64,000 nt of DNA. Origin: Frigidibacter sp037095735 (GTDB taxonomy: Bacteria; Pseudomonadota; Alphaproteobacteria; Rhodobacterales; Rhodobacteraceae). Positions 34,531 through 43,269 of the stretch are shown piece after piece; position 1 is the stretch's first letter, and the number at the start of each line of letters is the position of its first letter. Both the position numbers and the translations under genes were made by a program. The notes beneath the pieces are model-generated. The model ran no database searches, had not been told where the DNA came from, and saw nothing but the letters and a program-made list of their open reading frames with translations. Where the stretch lies: assembly GCF_037095735.1 (NCBI RefSeq), contig NZ_JBAWKD010000001.1, forward strand, positions 558,001 to 622,000, given 5' to 3'.

Positions 34531-36056
34531 TCCCCCTGCCCTGCCGGCTGGTCCCACAGCGCGGTGCGCGCATCGAAGGGATCGCGGGTGCTGCGGGCGC
34601 CGAGCGGGTCGAGCCACAGCACCTCGGGCGCGTCGACCGCGTGGCGGGGGGCGGTGACGCCGCCGGTCGCAGGGATGTCCCCGCGCAGGAACGACAGCCA
34701 CAGCGCATGGGTCCGCGCCGCCGCCGCGGGGTCGGCCACGCGCTGGCGGGCGGGGCGCTGCGACTGGTCCATGCCGGGGCGATACCAGACCTCGCCGACC
34801 TCGGCGCCATGGGCGGCACCGGTCTCGTCGGGCCCGAGCGCGCCCCAGAGGTATTTCCAGACCGGCTGGTGGCGGCCATGGGCCCGGGCGAAGCGGGTCG
34901 TGGGGTTCTGGAACACCAGATCGCCCGCGACCGCGCGCCAGATCCCCTGCGGGCCATGGTCCGGCAGGGCCGCGCGGTAGCGCGCGACGATCTCGTCGCC
35001 GCTCAGGCCGCAGGGGCGGACGCGTTCGTGCAGCAGCCGCGCGGCGCCGGCGAAGTCGAGATCGGCGGGCAGGACGCTGGAATGGGTCAGGTATTCGGCG
35101 GTGGTGCAGCCGATCATCATCGGCACCGGCGCGGTCTGGCCGCGCGCGGCCAGCGCCTCGGGGTGGTCGGGCAGGCTGTCACCGTCGATCACCGGCACGA
35201 AGGGCACGCCCAGCATCGCCGCGCGCCCGTCACGGGTCGCGTCGTGACGCTCGTAGCTTTCGTTGCAGAGGTCGCGCTGGGCAAGGATCAGCGCCTGCAG
35301 CGGGGCCTCTGCGATCCGGTCAGGGGTGCAGCCCAGCGCCGCGGCCATCCGCGCGGTCAGCTTCGCGGCATCCTCGCGTCGGGCGAGGCCGGTCGACGCG
35401 CCCGACTGCGGCATCGCCCGCGCGAAGAGCCCGCGCGCGGCGGGCATCGCCATCACCGCGGCGATCGAGAAGCCGCCGGCCGACCGCCCGGCGAAGGTGA
35501 CCTGCGCGGGGTCGCCGCCGAAGGCCGCGATATTGTCCCGCACCCAGCCCAGCGCCGCGATCTGGTCGAGCAGCCCGCGGTTCTCGGGGCAGCCCGGCAG
35601 GCTGAGGAAACCCAGCGCGCCAAGGCGGTAGTTCACCGTCACCTCGACCACGCCCGAGGCGGCGAAGGCGCCCGACTGCACCACCGGCTCGTTGGCCGAG
35701 CCCACGGCATAGCCGCCGCCGTGGATCCAGACCAGCACCGGCGCGCGCCCGGTCAGTGAGGGCGTGCGGATGTTCAGCGTCAGGAAATCCTCGCCCTGCC
35801 CGAGGGCCGAGGCCGCGGCGGTGCCGACGGGCCCGTAGGTGGGCGATTGGGGGCAGACCGGCCCCAGCCGGTCGCAGGCGCGGATGCCCGCCCAGCGCGC
35901 CACCGGTTCGGGGGCCGCGAAACGCTGCGCCGGGGTGACCGGCGCGGCATAGGGAAGACCGAGGAAGGCGATGCCTCCCCAGGGCTCGAACCGGCCCGAG
36001 ACGCGCCCTGATCCGGTCTCGACAACCGGAAGCGCCGGGGAGGGGACGGCGCTCAC
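34527..36056 (-). CDS. type B carboxylesterase (alpha/beta hydrolase)
   Basis: This 509-residue hydrolase has the carboxylesterase type B features: the oxyanion loop WIHGGGYAVGSANEP and the nucleophile elbow FAGRSAGGFS with the catalytic Ser. FGGDPAQVT lies just before the elbow. The acid and His residues are expected in the C-terminal half. No signal peptide is obvious, so it is probably cytoplasmic and may cleave an ester in an imported compound. Its ATG overlaps the permease stop by 4 bp. Confidence 0.9.
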   Translation of the reverse strand: MSAVPSPALPVVETGSGRVSGRFEPWGGIAFLGLPYAAPVTPAQRFAAPEPVARWAGIRACDRLGPVCPQSPTYGPVGTAAASALGQGEDFLTLNIRTPSLTGRAPVLVWIHGGGYAVGSANEPVVQSGAFAASGVVEVTVNYRLGALGFLSLPGCPENRGLLDQIAALGWVRDNIAAFGGDPAQVTFAGRSAGGFSIAAVMAMPAARGLFARAMPQSGASTGLARREDAAKLTARMAAALGCTPDRIAEAPLQALILAQRDLCNESYERHDATRDGRAAMLGVPFVPVIDGDSLPDHPEALAARGQTAPVPMMIGCTTAEYLTHSSVLPADLDFAGAARLLHERVRPCGLSGDEIVARYRAALPDHGPQGIWRAVAGDLVFQNPTTRFARAHGRHQPVWKYLWGALGPDETGAAHGAEVGEVWYRPGMDQSQRPARQRVADPAAAARTHALWLSFLRGDIPATGGVTAPRHAVDAPEVLWLDPLGARSTRDPFDARTALWDQPAGQGE

Positions 36057-36829
36057 AGCGCGCGCCTCAGGCCGATGAGCCGCTCGACCGCGATCACCAC
36101 GACGATGGAGATCGCGATCAGCAGGACCGAGAGCGCGGCGATCTGGGGATCGGTCGAGACCTCGAGGTAGTTGTAGATTTCGGTCGGCAGGGTCGAGACC
36201 TTCACCGAGACGATGAAGAGCGAGATCGTCGCCTCGTCGAACGAGATCAGGAAGGCGATCACCCCGCCCGCGATCAGCCCCGGCGCGATCAGCGGTAGGG
36301 TGATGCGGCGGAAGACGGTGAACGGCGCCGCGCCATGGACCATCGCCGCCTCTTCGACACGGCGGTCGACGGACATCAGGCTCATGGTGATGGTGCGCAC
36401 GGTGTAGGGCACGGTGATGCCCAGATGCGCGAGGATGATGCCGGCGTAGCTGTCCAGCAGGCTCATCGGCGCGAGCACCAGCATGATGCCGACGGCAAGC
36501 ACGATGTGCGGCACGAGGAAGGGCGCGAGGATCAGGAAGTTCACGCCCTCGCGGCCGCGGAAGCGGTAGCGCACCAGCGCCAGCGACAGCAGCGTGCCGA
36601 TCGCCACCGCGGCCAGCCCGACCACCAGCCCGATCACCACCGAGCGCCCGAAGGCAGAAAGAAAGGTCGGGTTGGCGAAGACCTTGGCATAGCTGCCGAA
36701 GGACAGGCTTTCCGGCGGGAAGGCCAGATACTGGCGGGTGTCGAAGCTGACGATCACCACGACGAGGATCGGCGCCAGCAGGAACAGGTAGAGAAGTGCG
36801 ATCAGGCCCTTCCAGAGGATGCGCGACAT
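36053..36829 (-). CDS. ABC transporter permease, polyamine/2-aminoethylphosphonate type (PotC-like)
   Basis: This 258-residue inner-membrane protein has six hydrophobic helices and the EAA-type loop VEEAAMVHGAAPFTVFRRITLP that contacts the ATPase. It is the second permease of the heterodimer encoded with 36831-37706. One base separates the two permease genes. Its stop overlaps the carboxylesterase start. Confidence 0.92.
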   Translation of the reverse strand: MSRILWKGLIALLYLFLLAPILVVVIVSFDTRQYLAFPPESLSFGSYAKVFANPTFLSAFGRSVVIGLVVGLAAVAIGTLLSLALVRYRFRGREGVNFLILAPFLVPHIVLAVGIMLVLAPMSLLDSYAGIILAHLGITVPYTVRTITMSLMSVDRRVEEAAMVHGAAPFTVFRRITLPLIAPGLIAGGVIAFLISFDEATISLFIVSVKVSTLPTEIYNYLEVSTDPQIAALSVLLIAISIVVVIAVERLIGLRRAL

Positions 36830-36830
36830 C

Positions 36831-37706
36831 TCAGGCCTCCAGCCGGCGCAGGGCGCGTTGGTAGATGACGATGACCGAGGAGAAGAGCGCGAGCAGCACC
36901 ACCGACAGCGCCGCAGCCAGCGGCCAGTTCAGCGTGACCGTCGCCTCCTGGAAGACCTCGGTGCCCAGCACGAAGACCCGGCCGCCGCCCATCAGCCGCG
37001 GGGTGACGAAGCTGGAGATGGCAAGGACGAAGACCAGAAGCGCCGCGGTCAGCACGCCGGGCAGCGACAGCGGCAGGACGATGCGCCAGAAGACGCGCGC
37101 CTTGTTGGCGCCCAGCATCGCCGCGGCTTCCTCCAGCTGCGGGTTCAGCCGGCCGAAGCCCGCCAGCATGGCGAGGATCGCGTAGGGCATCAGGATCTCG
37201 ACCAGCGCGACGGTGGCACCGAAGCTGTTGTTCGACAGCCGGATCGGCGCATCGGTCAGGCCCAGCGACTGCAGCGTGCCGTTGATCACGCCGCGGTCGC
37301 CGAGGATCACCATCCAGCCGTAGGTGCGCACCACGGCCGAGGTCAGCAGCGGCGCCACGGCCAGCGCCGTCAGCACGCCCCGCCAGCGGCTTTCGCTGCG
37401 GGTGAGGAACAGCGCGATCGGATAGGACAGCACCACCGCGAAGAAGCTGACAGTGACCCCCAGCCACAGCGTGTTCACCGCGACCTTCCAGTAGAACGGA
37501 TCGGTGATCGCGGCGCGGTAATGTTCGAGCGTCATGCCCCCGCCGAAGGCCGACATCGACGAGGTCGAGAACGAGGCCCGCAGCAGCCAGGCCATCGGCA
37601 GCAGGAAGGTGGCCATCAGCGCCAGAAGCCCCGGCACCAGCAGCGCCAGCAGCATCCAGCGCGCCGAGCCGGCGGCGGGCTGGGCGGGAAAGGCGGTCGC
37701 GCTCAT
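36831..37706 (-). CDS. ABC transporter permease, polyamine type (PotB-like)
   Basis: This 291-residue protein has six helices, a polar N-terminal lead of about 15 residues and the EAA loop LEEAAAMLGANKARVFWRIV. Together with the neighbouring permease it forms the membrane channel. Its start overlaps the ATPase stop by 4 bp. Confidence 0.92.
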   Translation of the reverse strand: MSATAFPAQPAAGSARWMLLALLVPGLLALMATFLLPMAWLLRASFSTSSMSAFGGGMTLEHYRAAITDPFYWKVAVNTLWLGVTVSFFAVVLSYPIALFLTRSESRWRGVLTALAVAPLLTSAVVRTYGWMVILGDRGVINGTLQSLGLTDAPIRLSNNSFGATVALVEILMPYAILAMLAGFGRLNPQLEEAAAMLGANKARVFWRIVLPLSLPGVLTAALLVFVLAISSFVTPRLMGGGRVFVLGTEVFQEATVTLNWPLAAALSVVLLALFSSVIVIYQRALRRLEA

Positions 37707-38788
37707 GCCGCTGCCCCGGACAGGAAGGTGACATCCTCGGGCGCGACGGCAAGGGTCACGGTCTCGCCCCGCGCCGGCAGGTGGCCGGCATGGGTGTGCA
37801 GGTCCGCGGTCAGCCGCTTGCCGCCGACATCGACGCCCAGCGTCAGCACCTGCCCGCGGTAGACCAGCGTCTCGACCCGGCCGGTGAAGCTGTTCGGGCC
37901 GGTTTGTGCAAGAGCGGGTTGGGCAAGGGTGAAGCGGTGCGGGCGCACCATCAGCTTCACCCGGTTGCCGACGGCCACACCCGGATCGGGCGCGGCGAAG
38001 CGCATCGGGCCCAGCCCCTCGATCTCGGCCTCGCCCGGCGCGGTGACGCGGCCCGACAGGAAATTGCCGGCGCCGATGAAGCCCGCGACGAATTCGGTCG
38101 CCGGGGCGTCGAAGATCTGCCGCGGGGTGCCGATCTGTTCCAGCCGGCCCGCCGACATCACCGCCAGCCGGTCGGCCATCGACAGGGCCTCGTCCTGGTC
38201 GTGGGTGACGAAGATCGCGGTCACGCCGGTGCGGGACTGGATGTCGCGGATCTCGTCGCGCATCTCGTCGCGCAGTTTCGCGTCGAGGTTCGACAGCGGC
38301 TCGTCCAGAAGCAGCAGCTCGGGCTCGATCACCAGCGAGCGGGCGATGGCCGCGCGCTGCTGCTGGCCGCCCGACAGCTGGGTAACCTTGCGGTCGCCCA
38401 GCGCCCCGAGCTTCACCATGTCGAGCGCGCGGGCGACCTTCGCCGCGCGCTCGGATTTCGGGATCCCGCGCATTTCCAGCCCGAAGGCCACGTTTTCGGC
38501 CACGCTCATGTGCGGGAACAGAGCATAGGCCTGGAAGACCATGCCCATGTTGCGCTTGTGGACCGGCGTCTGCGAGATCTCGCGGCCATTGACGCGGATC
38601 GCGCCGCCGGTCGGGTCGATCAGCCCGGCGATCATCCGCAGGATCGTGGTCTTGCCGCAGCCCGAGGGGCCCAGCAAGGCCAGCATCTCGCCCTTGGGCA
38701 GCGAAAAGCTGACATGGTCGACGGAGGGCGTGGCGGCACCCGGATAGGTCTTCACGAGGTTTTCGACGACGACGTGCTGTTCGGCCAT
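37703..38788 (-). CDS. ABC transporter ATP-binding protein, polyamine type (PotA-like)
   Basis: This 361-residue ATPase has Walker A (GPSGCGKTT), signature LSGGQQQR, Walker B (LLLLDEPLSNLD) and the H-loop (VTHDQDEALSMADR). The C-terminal 120 residues form a TOBE domain, as usual for the spermidine/putrescine and iron/2-AEP groups. It energises import with the permeases and the SBP at 38813-39850. A 24-bp gap separates it from the SBP gene. Confidence 0.94.
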   Translation of the reverse strand: MAEQHVVVENLVKTYPGAATPSVDHVSFSLPKGEMLALLGPSGCGKTTILRMIAGLIDPTGGAIRVNGREISQTPVHKRNMGMVFQAYALFPHMSVAENVAFGLEMRGIPKSERAAKVARALDMVKLGALGDRKVTQLSGGQQQRAAIARSLVIEPELLLLDEPLSNLDAKLRDEMRDEIRDIQSRTGVTAIFVTHDQDEALSMADRLAVMSAGRLEQIGTPRQIFDAPATEFVAGFIGAGNFLSGRVTAPGEAEIEGLGPMRFAAPDPGVAVGNRVKLMVRPHRFTLAQPALAQTGPNSFTGRVETLVYRGQVLTLGVDVGGKRLTADLHTHAGHLPARGETVTLAVAPEDVTFLSGAAA

Positions 38789-38812
38789 GATCCGCCCTCC
38801 GCTGGCTTCAGG

Positions 38813-39850
38813 TCAGTTGAACGCGATGACTTCGCGGTTGATGCGCTGGATCCACTGCGAATAGACGGTCGCGATCCAGGGCCAGTCGAGCGACATCTGC
38901 GCGTCCTGCGCCTCTTTCGAGCCGTAGATCCGCGTCGCCACTTCGGGGGCCAGCGTCACCTTGGTGTTCACCGGGCCGTAGAACGACTTTTCGGCGAAGG
39001 TGCCCTGCGCCTCGGCGGACAGCGCGTAGTTGATGAAGGCCTTGGCCGCGTCGGCGTGCTTCGAGCCCGCGACGAGGTTGATGGTGTTGGTCTGCCCGAT
39101 CGAGCCCTCTTTCGGGGCCGAGACGCCGATGACGCCGCCCTGCGTGTCATGCAGGAACTGCGACCGGCCGTTCCAGCAGATCGACAGGTCGACCTCGCCC
39201 GACTGAACGACCGCGTAGCAGTCCGGCGCCGGTTCCCAGGTCGAGACGTTGGGGCCAAACTTGTTCATCGCCTCGATCGCCGGGTCGATGCTTTGCTTAT
39301 AATCCCCACCGGCCATCTTGGTCAGGATCGGGATCAGGATCACGCCGCGGGTGTCGGCGAGCTTGGCGGCGATCTTGCCCTTCCACTTCGGGTCGGCGAG
39401 GTCGGCCCAGCTGGTCGGCGGCTCTTTCACCTTCTCGGTGTTGTAGAGGATCGTCAGGTTGTCCTGGCTGAAGGCGATCGACTTGTCGCCGTCGATGCGC
39501 GCCCAGTCCGGCTGCTCGGCCAGGTTCGGGACCGAGGCCGCGTCGAGCGGCGCGAAGAGCCCTTCGCCATTGGCCTTGATCGCAACCGACACGTCGATCA
39601 GCGCCACGTCCACGGTCGGGTCCGACTTCTGCAGGGTCAGCAGCGCCAGCGTCTCGGCCGAGTTCTTCGAGGGCTGGTAGACCACGTCGATGTCGGGATG
39701 GGCCGCCTCGAAGGGCTTGATGATGAAGTTCTCGTAGTTCTCGGCGAAGACGCCCGAGAAGCCCACGACGTTCAGCGTGGTCTTGTCCTGCGCCTGCGCG
39801 GTGCCGGCCGCCAGAAGGGCGATCAGGGAAAGGGACAGTCCGGTCTTCAT
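38813..39850 (-). CDS. ABC transporter periplasmic substrate-binding protein (PotD/PotF-like)
   Basis: This 345-residue protein has a signal peptide of about 20 residues (LIALLAAGTAQAQ) and a mature fold of the spermidine/putrescine-type cluster. Motifs include TTLNVVGFSGVFAENYENFI, PPTSWADLADPKWKGKIA and DLSICWNGRSQFLHD. The bound ligand cannot be read. Neighbouring dipeptidase-fold, esterase and monooxygenase genes suggest a nitrogen-containing organic compound. Confidence 0.9.
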   Translation of the reverse strand: MKTGLSLSLIALLAAGTAQAQDKTTLNVVGFSGVFAENYENFIIKPFEAAHPDIDVVYQPSKNSAETLALLTLQKSDPTVDVALIDVSVAIKANGEGLFAPLDAASVPNLAEQPDWARIDGDKSIAFSQDNLTILYNTEKVKEPPTSWADLADPKWKGKIAAKLADTRGVILIPILTKMAGGDYKQSIDPAIEAMNKFGPNVSTWEPAPDCYAVVQSGEVDLSICWNGRSQFLHDTQGGVIGVSAPKEGSIGQTNTINLVAGSKHADAAKAFINYALSAEAQGTFAEKSFYGPVNTKVTLAPEVATRIYGSKEAQDAQMSLDWPWIATVYSQWIQRINREVIAFN

Positions 39851-39874
39851 GGTCTTGCTCCTATGGGATCGCCG

Positions 39875-40900
39875 TCAGGCGGAAGGTTTCCAGGTCTTGT
39901 CGAAGAGCGAGAGCCAGTTGCCGCCCAGGATCTTCGTCACATTGTCCTCGCCCCAGCCGCGCGCGAGCATGCGGGCGGTCATGTTGGGCATGTCGGTCAT
40001 CCGCCGGATGCCGGCGGGCTTGTTGATCTTCACGCTGCCGAATTCGGTCAGCTTGCGGGCGGTGCCCTTGTCCTTGTTGGCGTAGAGCAGCCAGGGAGAG
40101 GGCCGCGGCCGGTCGAGCGAGAAGTCGGTGCCGATGCCGACATGGTCGAAGCCTATGAGGTCGATCACATGCTCCATTGCGTCGATGACATGCTCGACCG
40201 TGGCGTCGTTGCCGGCGGCGAGGCCCGGCGCGAAGAGCGAGATCCCGACCAGCCCGCCCTTTTCGGCGCAGGCCACGAACAAATCGTCGTTCTTGTTGCG
40301 CTTCACGTCGTGCAGCGCGCGCGGCAGGATGTGGCTGATGCAGACCGGGGCCTTGGAATAGGCGATGGTGTCGGCCGAGGTCTTGTCGCCGACATGGCTG
40401 AGGTCGATCAGGATGCCCAGGCGGTTCATCTCGTCCACGACCTCGCGGCCGAAGCCGGTCAGGCCCGAGTCATGCTCTTCCAGATAGCCGGCACCCGAGT
40501 AGTTCTGGGTGTTGTAGGTCAGCTGCATGATGTTGACGCCCAGATCCTTGAAGATCTCGACGTAATCGAGCTTGTCCTCCAGCGGCGAGGTGTTCTGCCA
40601 GCCGAGGATGATCCCGGTCTTGCCCTCGCGCTTCGCCGCCTCGATGTCGGCGACGCTGCGCACCGGGCGCAGGATGTCCGAATTCTCGCGCAGGAAGTGC
40701 TTCCACATCGACACGTAGTCGATGCCTTCCTTGAAGTTCTCCCACAGCACGGTCGAGACGTTGACGGCGGTGATGCCGCCCGCGCGCATCTCTTCGAAGA
40801 TCGGGCGCCCCCAGAGCGAGGTCTGCAGCCCGTCGACGACGATGGCGCGGTCGTGCAGGGCCTGTGCCTCGGGCGGAACGGTCCAGACGTGATCTTCCAT
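39875..40900 (-). CDS. renal dipeptidase (M19) family protein with altered metal site
   Basis: This 341-residue protein has the M19 membrane-dipeptidase fold. Conserved parts include ILIDLSHVG (His169), APVCISHILPRALHD (His190), GGLVGISLF and HVGIGTDFS. The family's first metal ligands, H-x-D in a DGHND motif, are replaced: the segment reads VVDGLQTSLW, with Leu25 and Thr27. The glutamate position is also changed (ILGWQN). Peptidase activity of the normal binuclear type is therefore doubtful. I chose the ATG at 40900, which overlaps the upstream stop (TGATG), over the GTG one codon earlier. Confidence 0.85.
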   Translation of the reverse strand: MEDHVWTVPPEAQALHDRAIVVDGLQTSLWGRPIFEEMRAGGITAVNVSTVLWENFKEGIDYVSMWKHFLRENSDILRPVRSVADIEAAKREGKTGIILGWQNTSPLEDKLDYVEIFKDLGVNIMQLTYNTQNYSGAGYLEEHDSGLTGFGREVVDEMNRLGILIDLSHVGDKTSADTIAYSKAPVCISHILPRALHDVKRNKNDDLFVACAEKGGLVGISLFAPGLAAGNDATVEHVIDAMEHVIDLIGFDHVGIGTDFSLDRPRPSPWLLYANKDKGTARKLTEFGSVKINKPAGIRRMTDMPNMTARMLARGWGEDNVTKILGGNWLSLFDKTWKPSA

Positions 40901-41517
40901 CACAGGGTCTCCTTCTGCTTGGCCGCCGCGAGCGCGCGGGCCACGAAGTCCAGCCGGTCCTGTCCCCAGAACAGCTCGTCGTTGAACACGTAGGTCGGCG
41001 TGCCGAAGATGCCGCGCGCCTCGGCCTCGGCGAGGTTGGCCTGCCAGTCGGCGATGATGTCGGCCTCTTGCGGGTCCTTGACCAACGCCGCGCCCGCCGC
41101 GCCGACGGTCTTCAGCGCCAGCTCTTTCAGCGTGTCCAGATCGGCGATGTCGCGATCCTCGGCCCAGAGCGCGCGCTGGATCGCGAACGAGAACCCGGTC
41201 GCGTCAATGCCCGCCTTCTGCACCGCGATCACCGCCTGCGCCGCGGTCTCGATCGTGCGGCAGGGGTAGAACTTCGGCTTGAGGTTCAGCGGGATGCCCA
41301 GATGCTCGCGCCAGCGGCGCAGCTCGGTCTCGTGGTAGCGCTGGCGGTAGTCGGGGCGGGTGCGCAGCGGGATGCCGCCGTTCGCCTCGATGATCCGGAT
41401 CGGACGCAGCACCAGTTTCGCGCCGGCCTCGCGGGCGATGGCCACCATCCGCTCGGCCCCGAAATAGGCCCAGGGAGAGGAGATGCCGTAGAAGGCCTGA
41501 AGCACGGGCTCAGACAT
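40900..41517 (-). CDS. DsbA-family / 2-hydroxychromene-2-carboxylate isomerase-like protein
   Basis: This 205-residue protein has the thioredoxin-kappa GST fold (AFYGISSPWAYFGAERM at the N-terminus, GIFGTPTYVFNDELFWGQDR near the C-terminus). Like HCCA isomerase it has a serine in SSPW where DsbA has CxxC, so it is a glutathione-dependent isomerase or transferase rather than a disulfide oxidase. Its substrate is unknown. It overlaps the FMO-like gene by 8 bp and the dipeptidase gene by the shared TGATG. Confidence 0.85.
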   Translation of the reverse strand: MSEPVLQAFYGISSPWAYFGAERMVAIAREAGAKLVLRPIRIIEANGGIPLRTRPDYRQRYHETELRRWREHLGIPLNLKPKFYPCRTIETAAQAVIAVQKAGIDATGFSFAIQRALWAEDRDIADLDTLKELALKTVGAAGAALVKDPQEADIIADWQANLAEAEARGIFGTPTYVFNDELFWGQDRLDFVARALAAAKQKETL

Positions 41518-42976
41518 GGGTAGGTTCCTCGAGATCGGCGTCGGTCCACTCGTCGCCCAGCAGCTCGGGCGTTTCGAAGGCGCGGAACCGGCCTAGGTGA
41601 AGCTCTGCGTCCTCGACGAAGAGCGAACGGGCGATCCCCTGCGCTAGGCGCGTCGCGCCATCGCTGATCGCGGGCACGCCGCTGGTGATCTTTCCGTGGG
41701 TGGGCACCGCCGGGTAGGCGAAGCAATGGATGTGGCCGACATTGTCGCCCTCGGCCTTCGGCAGGAATTCGAAGGCGGGGCCGAGGTAGGGCATCTGGCC
41801 GATGCCGGCATGCTCGCTGCCCGGGGCGGGGCGATGCGCATCGCGCCACAGCCGCACGCGGCCCGCCAGCGCCGCGAATTCGGGGCGCTCGGCCATGTCT
41901 GCCGAGAAGCCGGTGGCGAAGATCGCGAAATCGACCGGGTAGCGGCCCTTGGGCGTCACCACCGTGATGCCGCCGTTTTCCTCGACAAGCGCGTCGATCG
42001 GGCTGGACAGGTGGAAGCGCGCGCCGGCATGGCGGCTGACGCGCAGCACCGAATGGCGCGGCGGCGGGATCTGCGCCTGTTCGCCCTCGACCATGTAGGC
42101 CCATTTCACCGCGTCGGGCAGGCCCAGATAGCCTTGGGTCATGCCGGGAGAGCCGATGCCGGTGAACTTGTCGACCCGCGGGATATCGCGACGGCGCACG
42201 AAGATGTCGACCTGCGCCGCCCCGGCCTCGAGCGCGGCGGCGGCGTTGTCCATCGCCGAGGCCCCTGCCCCCACCACCGCGACCCGGCGGCCCTTCAGCG
42301 CGGCCATGTCGATCATGTCGGCCCCGTGGGCGACGAAGCGCGGATCGACGCTGCGCGCCACCGCCGGCAGCGACGGCGCCCCCAGCCCGTCGAGCCCGGT
42401 CGCGATCACCACCCGGCGGGCCCGCAGCGTCTCGGGCCCCTGCGGGCCCGCGATCTCGAGCCGCACCAGCGGGCCTTCGGGAACGACGGCGGTGACGCTG
42501 GTCTCGTTGACCACCGGCAGGTCGAGCACGCGGCGATACCAGACGAGGTAGTCCATCCACATCTCGCGCGGGGCGAGGGTCATCCGGGTCCAGGCGTCGC
42601 GGCCGAACTTCGCCTCGAACCAGGCGCGGAAGGTCAGCGAAGGCACGCCCAGCGCCGGGCCCGCGGCCTCCTTGCGGGTGCGCAGCGTCTCCATCCGGGC
42701 GAAGGTGACCCAGGGCCCCTCGCGCCCGGCCGGGGCACGGTCGAAGGCGCGGACGTTGTAGACGCCTAGCCGGCGCAGCGCCGCCAGCGTCACCAGCCCC
42801 ATCACCCCGCCGCCGATCACCGCCACGTCGAGCACGCCCGGCTGCGGGACCATCCAGTCCTTCGCCGGCAGGTTCAGCCAGAGCAGGTCCTCGGCCAGGC
42901 GGTCTTCCAGGGCGGAAAGCGTGTCGGGAATCATCGGGGTCACTCGGGTCATCGCACTTACCCTGTTGTATGTCAT
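41510..42976 (-). CDS. flavin-containing monooxygenase-like NAD(P)/FAD oxidoreductase
   Basis: This 488-residue protein has two dinucleotide motifs, FAD (VAVIGGGVMGLVTL, near residue 50) and NADPH (VAVVGAGASAMDNAAAAL, near residue 235), and ATGFSADMAERPEF near the C-terminal third, as in FMO or Baeyer-Villiger-type enzymes. It may hydroxylate N, S or a ketone in the imported compound. It is the first gene of the minus-strand operon. Starts are ambiguous: ATG at 42976, or 42952 (AGGG 8 nt upstream), or 42934. The promoter should lie in the AT-rich patch near 42980-43020. Confidence 0.85.
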   Translation of the reverse strand: MTYNRVSAMTRVTPMIPDTLSALEDRLAEDLLWLNLPAKDWMVPQPGVLDVAVIGGGVMGLVTLAALRRLGVYNVRAFDRAPAGREGPWVTFARMETLRTRKEAAGPALGVPSLTFRAWFEAKFGRDAWTRMTLAPREMWMDYLVWYRRVLDLPVVNETSVTAVVPEGPLVRLEIAGPQGPETLRARRVVIATGLDGLGAPSLPAVARSVDPRFVAHGADMIDMAALKGRRVAVVGAGASAMDNAAAALEAGAAQVDIFVRRRDIPRVDKFTGIGSPGMTQGYLGLPDAVKWAYMVEGEQAQIPPPRHSVLRVSRHAGARFHLSSPIDALVEENGGITVVTPKGRYPVDFAIFATGFSADMAERPEFAALAGRVRLWRDAHRPAPGSEHAGIGQMPYLGPAFEFLPKAEGDNVGHIHCFAYPAVPTHGKITSGVPAISDGATRLAQGIARSLFVEDAELHLGRFRAFETPELLGDEWTDADLEEPTHV

Positions 42977-43038
42977 TTTCGGATCATTAGCGTCTCAATT
43001 TTCCAAAAAAGAAAAATAGCCCCCGCCATCGCGGTCGA

Positions 43039-43078
43039 GCGCAATGATTGTGCGCCTTTTCGCCGCAAAACGCGAAAA
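43039..43078. promoter_or_regulatory. paired inverted repeats in the fmo-hbdA divergent intergenic region
   Basis: GCGCA-N7-TGCGC (43039-43055) is a perfect 17-bp palindrome. Immediately after it TTTTCGC-N8-GCGAAAA (43057-43078) forms a second perfect inverted repeat. Both lie in the 293-bp space between the divergent FMO-like and hbdA genes, next to an AT-rich patch at about 42976-43018. The first has LysR-like spacing and could be the site of the operon's LysR protein. Confidence 0.4.
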
Positions 43079-43269
43079 ATCCGGCGGCGGGCGAACGCTT
43101 CGGGGGATTTCGCCCACCGCCGCGGGCACCCGCCGGGCCGGGCGTGCGGGCGTGGTGACGTTGCGCCGGGTCGGCCGGGGGCGATGCCGCAGTGCCGCAG
43201 GCTTCTTGCCCGCGCCCGCGCCACTGCCTAGAGTCGCGGTCACACAAGGATCAGGCCTCGGGGAACGAC

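Noticed and set aside
38813..39850. Firm naming of the ABC importer as a spermidine/putrescine system (potABCD)
   Set aside because: The cluster type also covers 2-aminoethylphosphonate, iron and other ligands, and the neighbours are not polyamine genes.
37781..40993. Long plus-strand open frame opposite the ABC operon (over 1000 codons)
   Set aside because: It is antisense to five well-identified genes, has biased composition and no recognisable domain.
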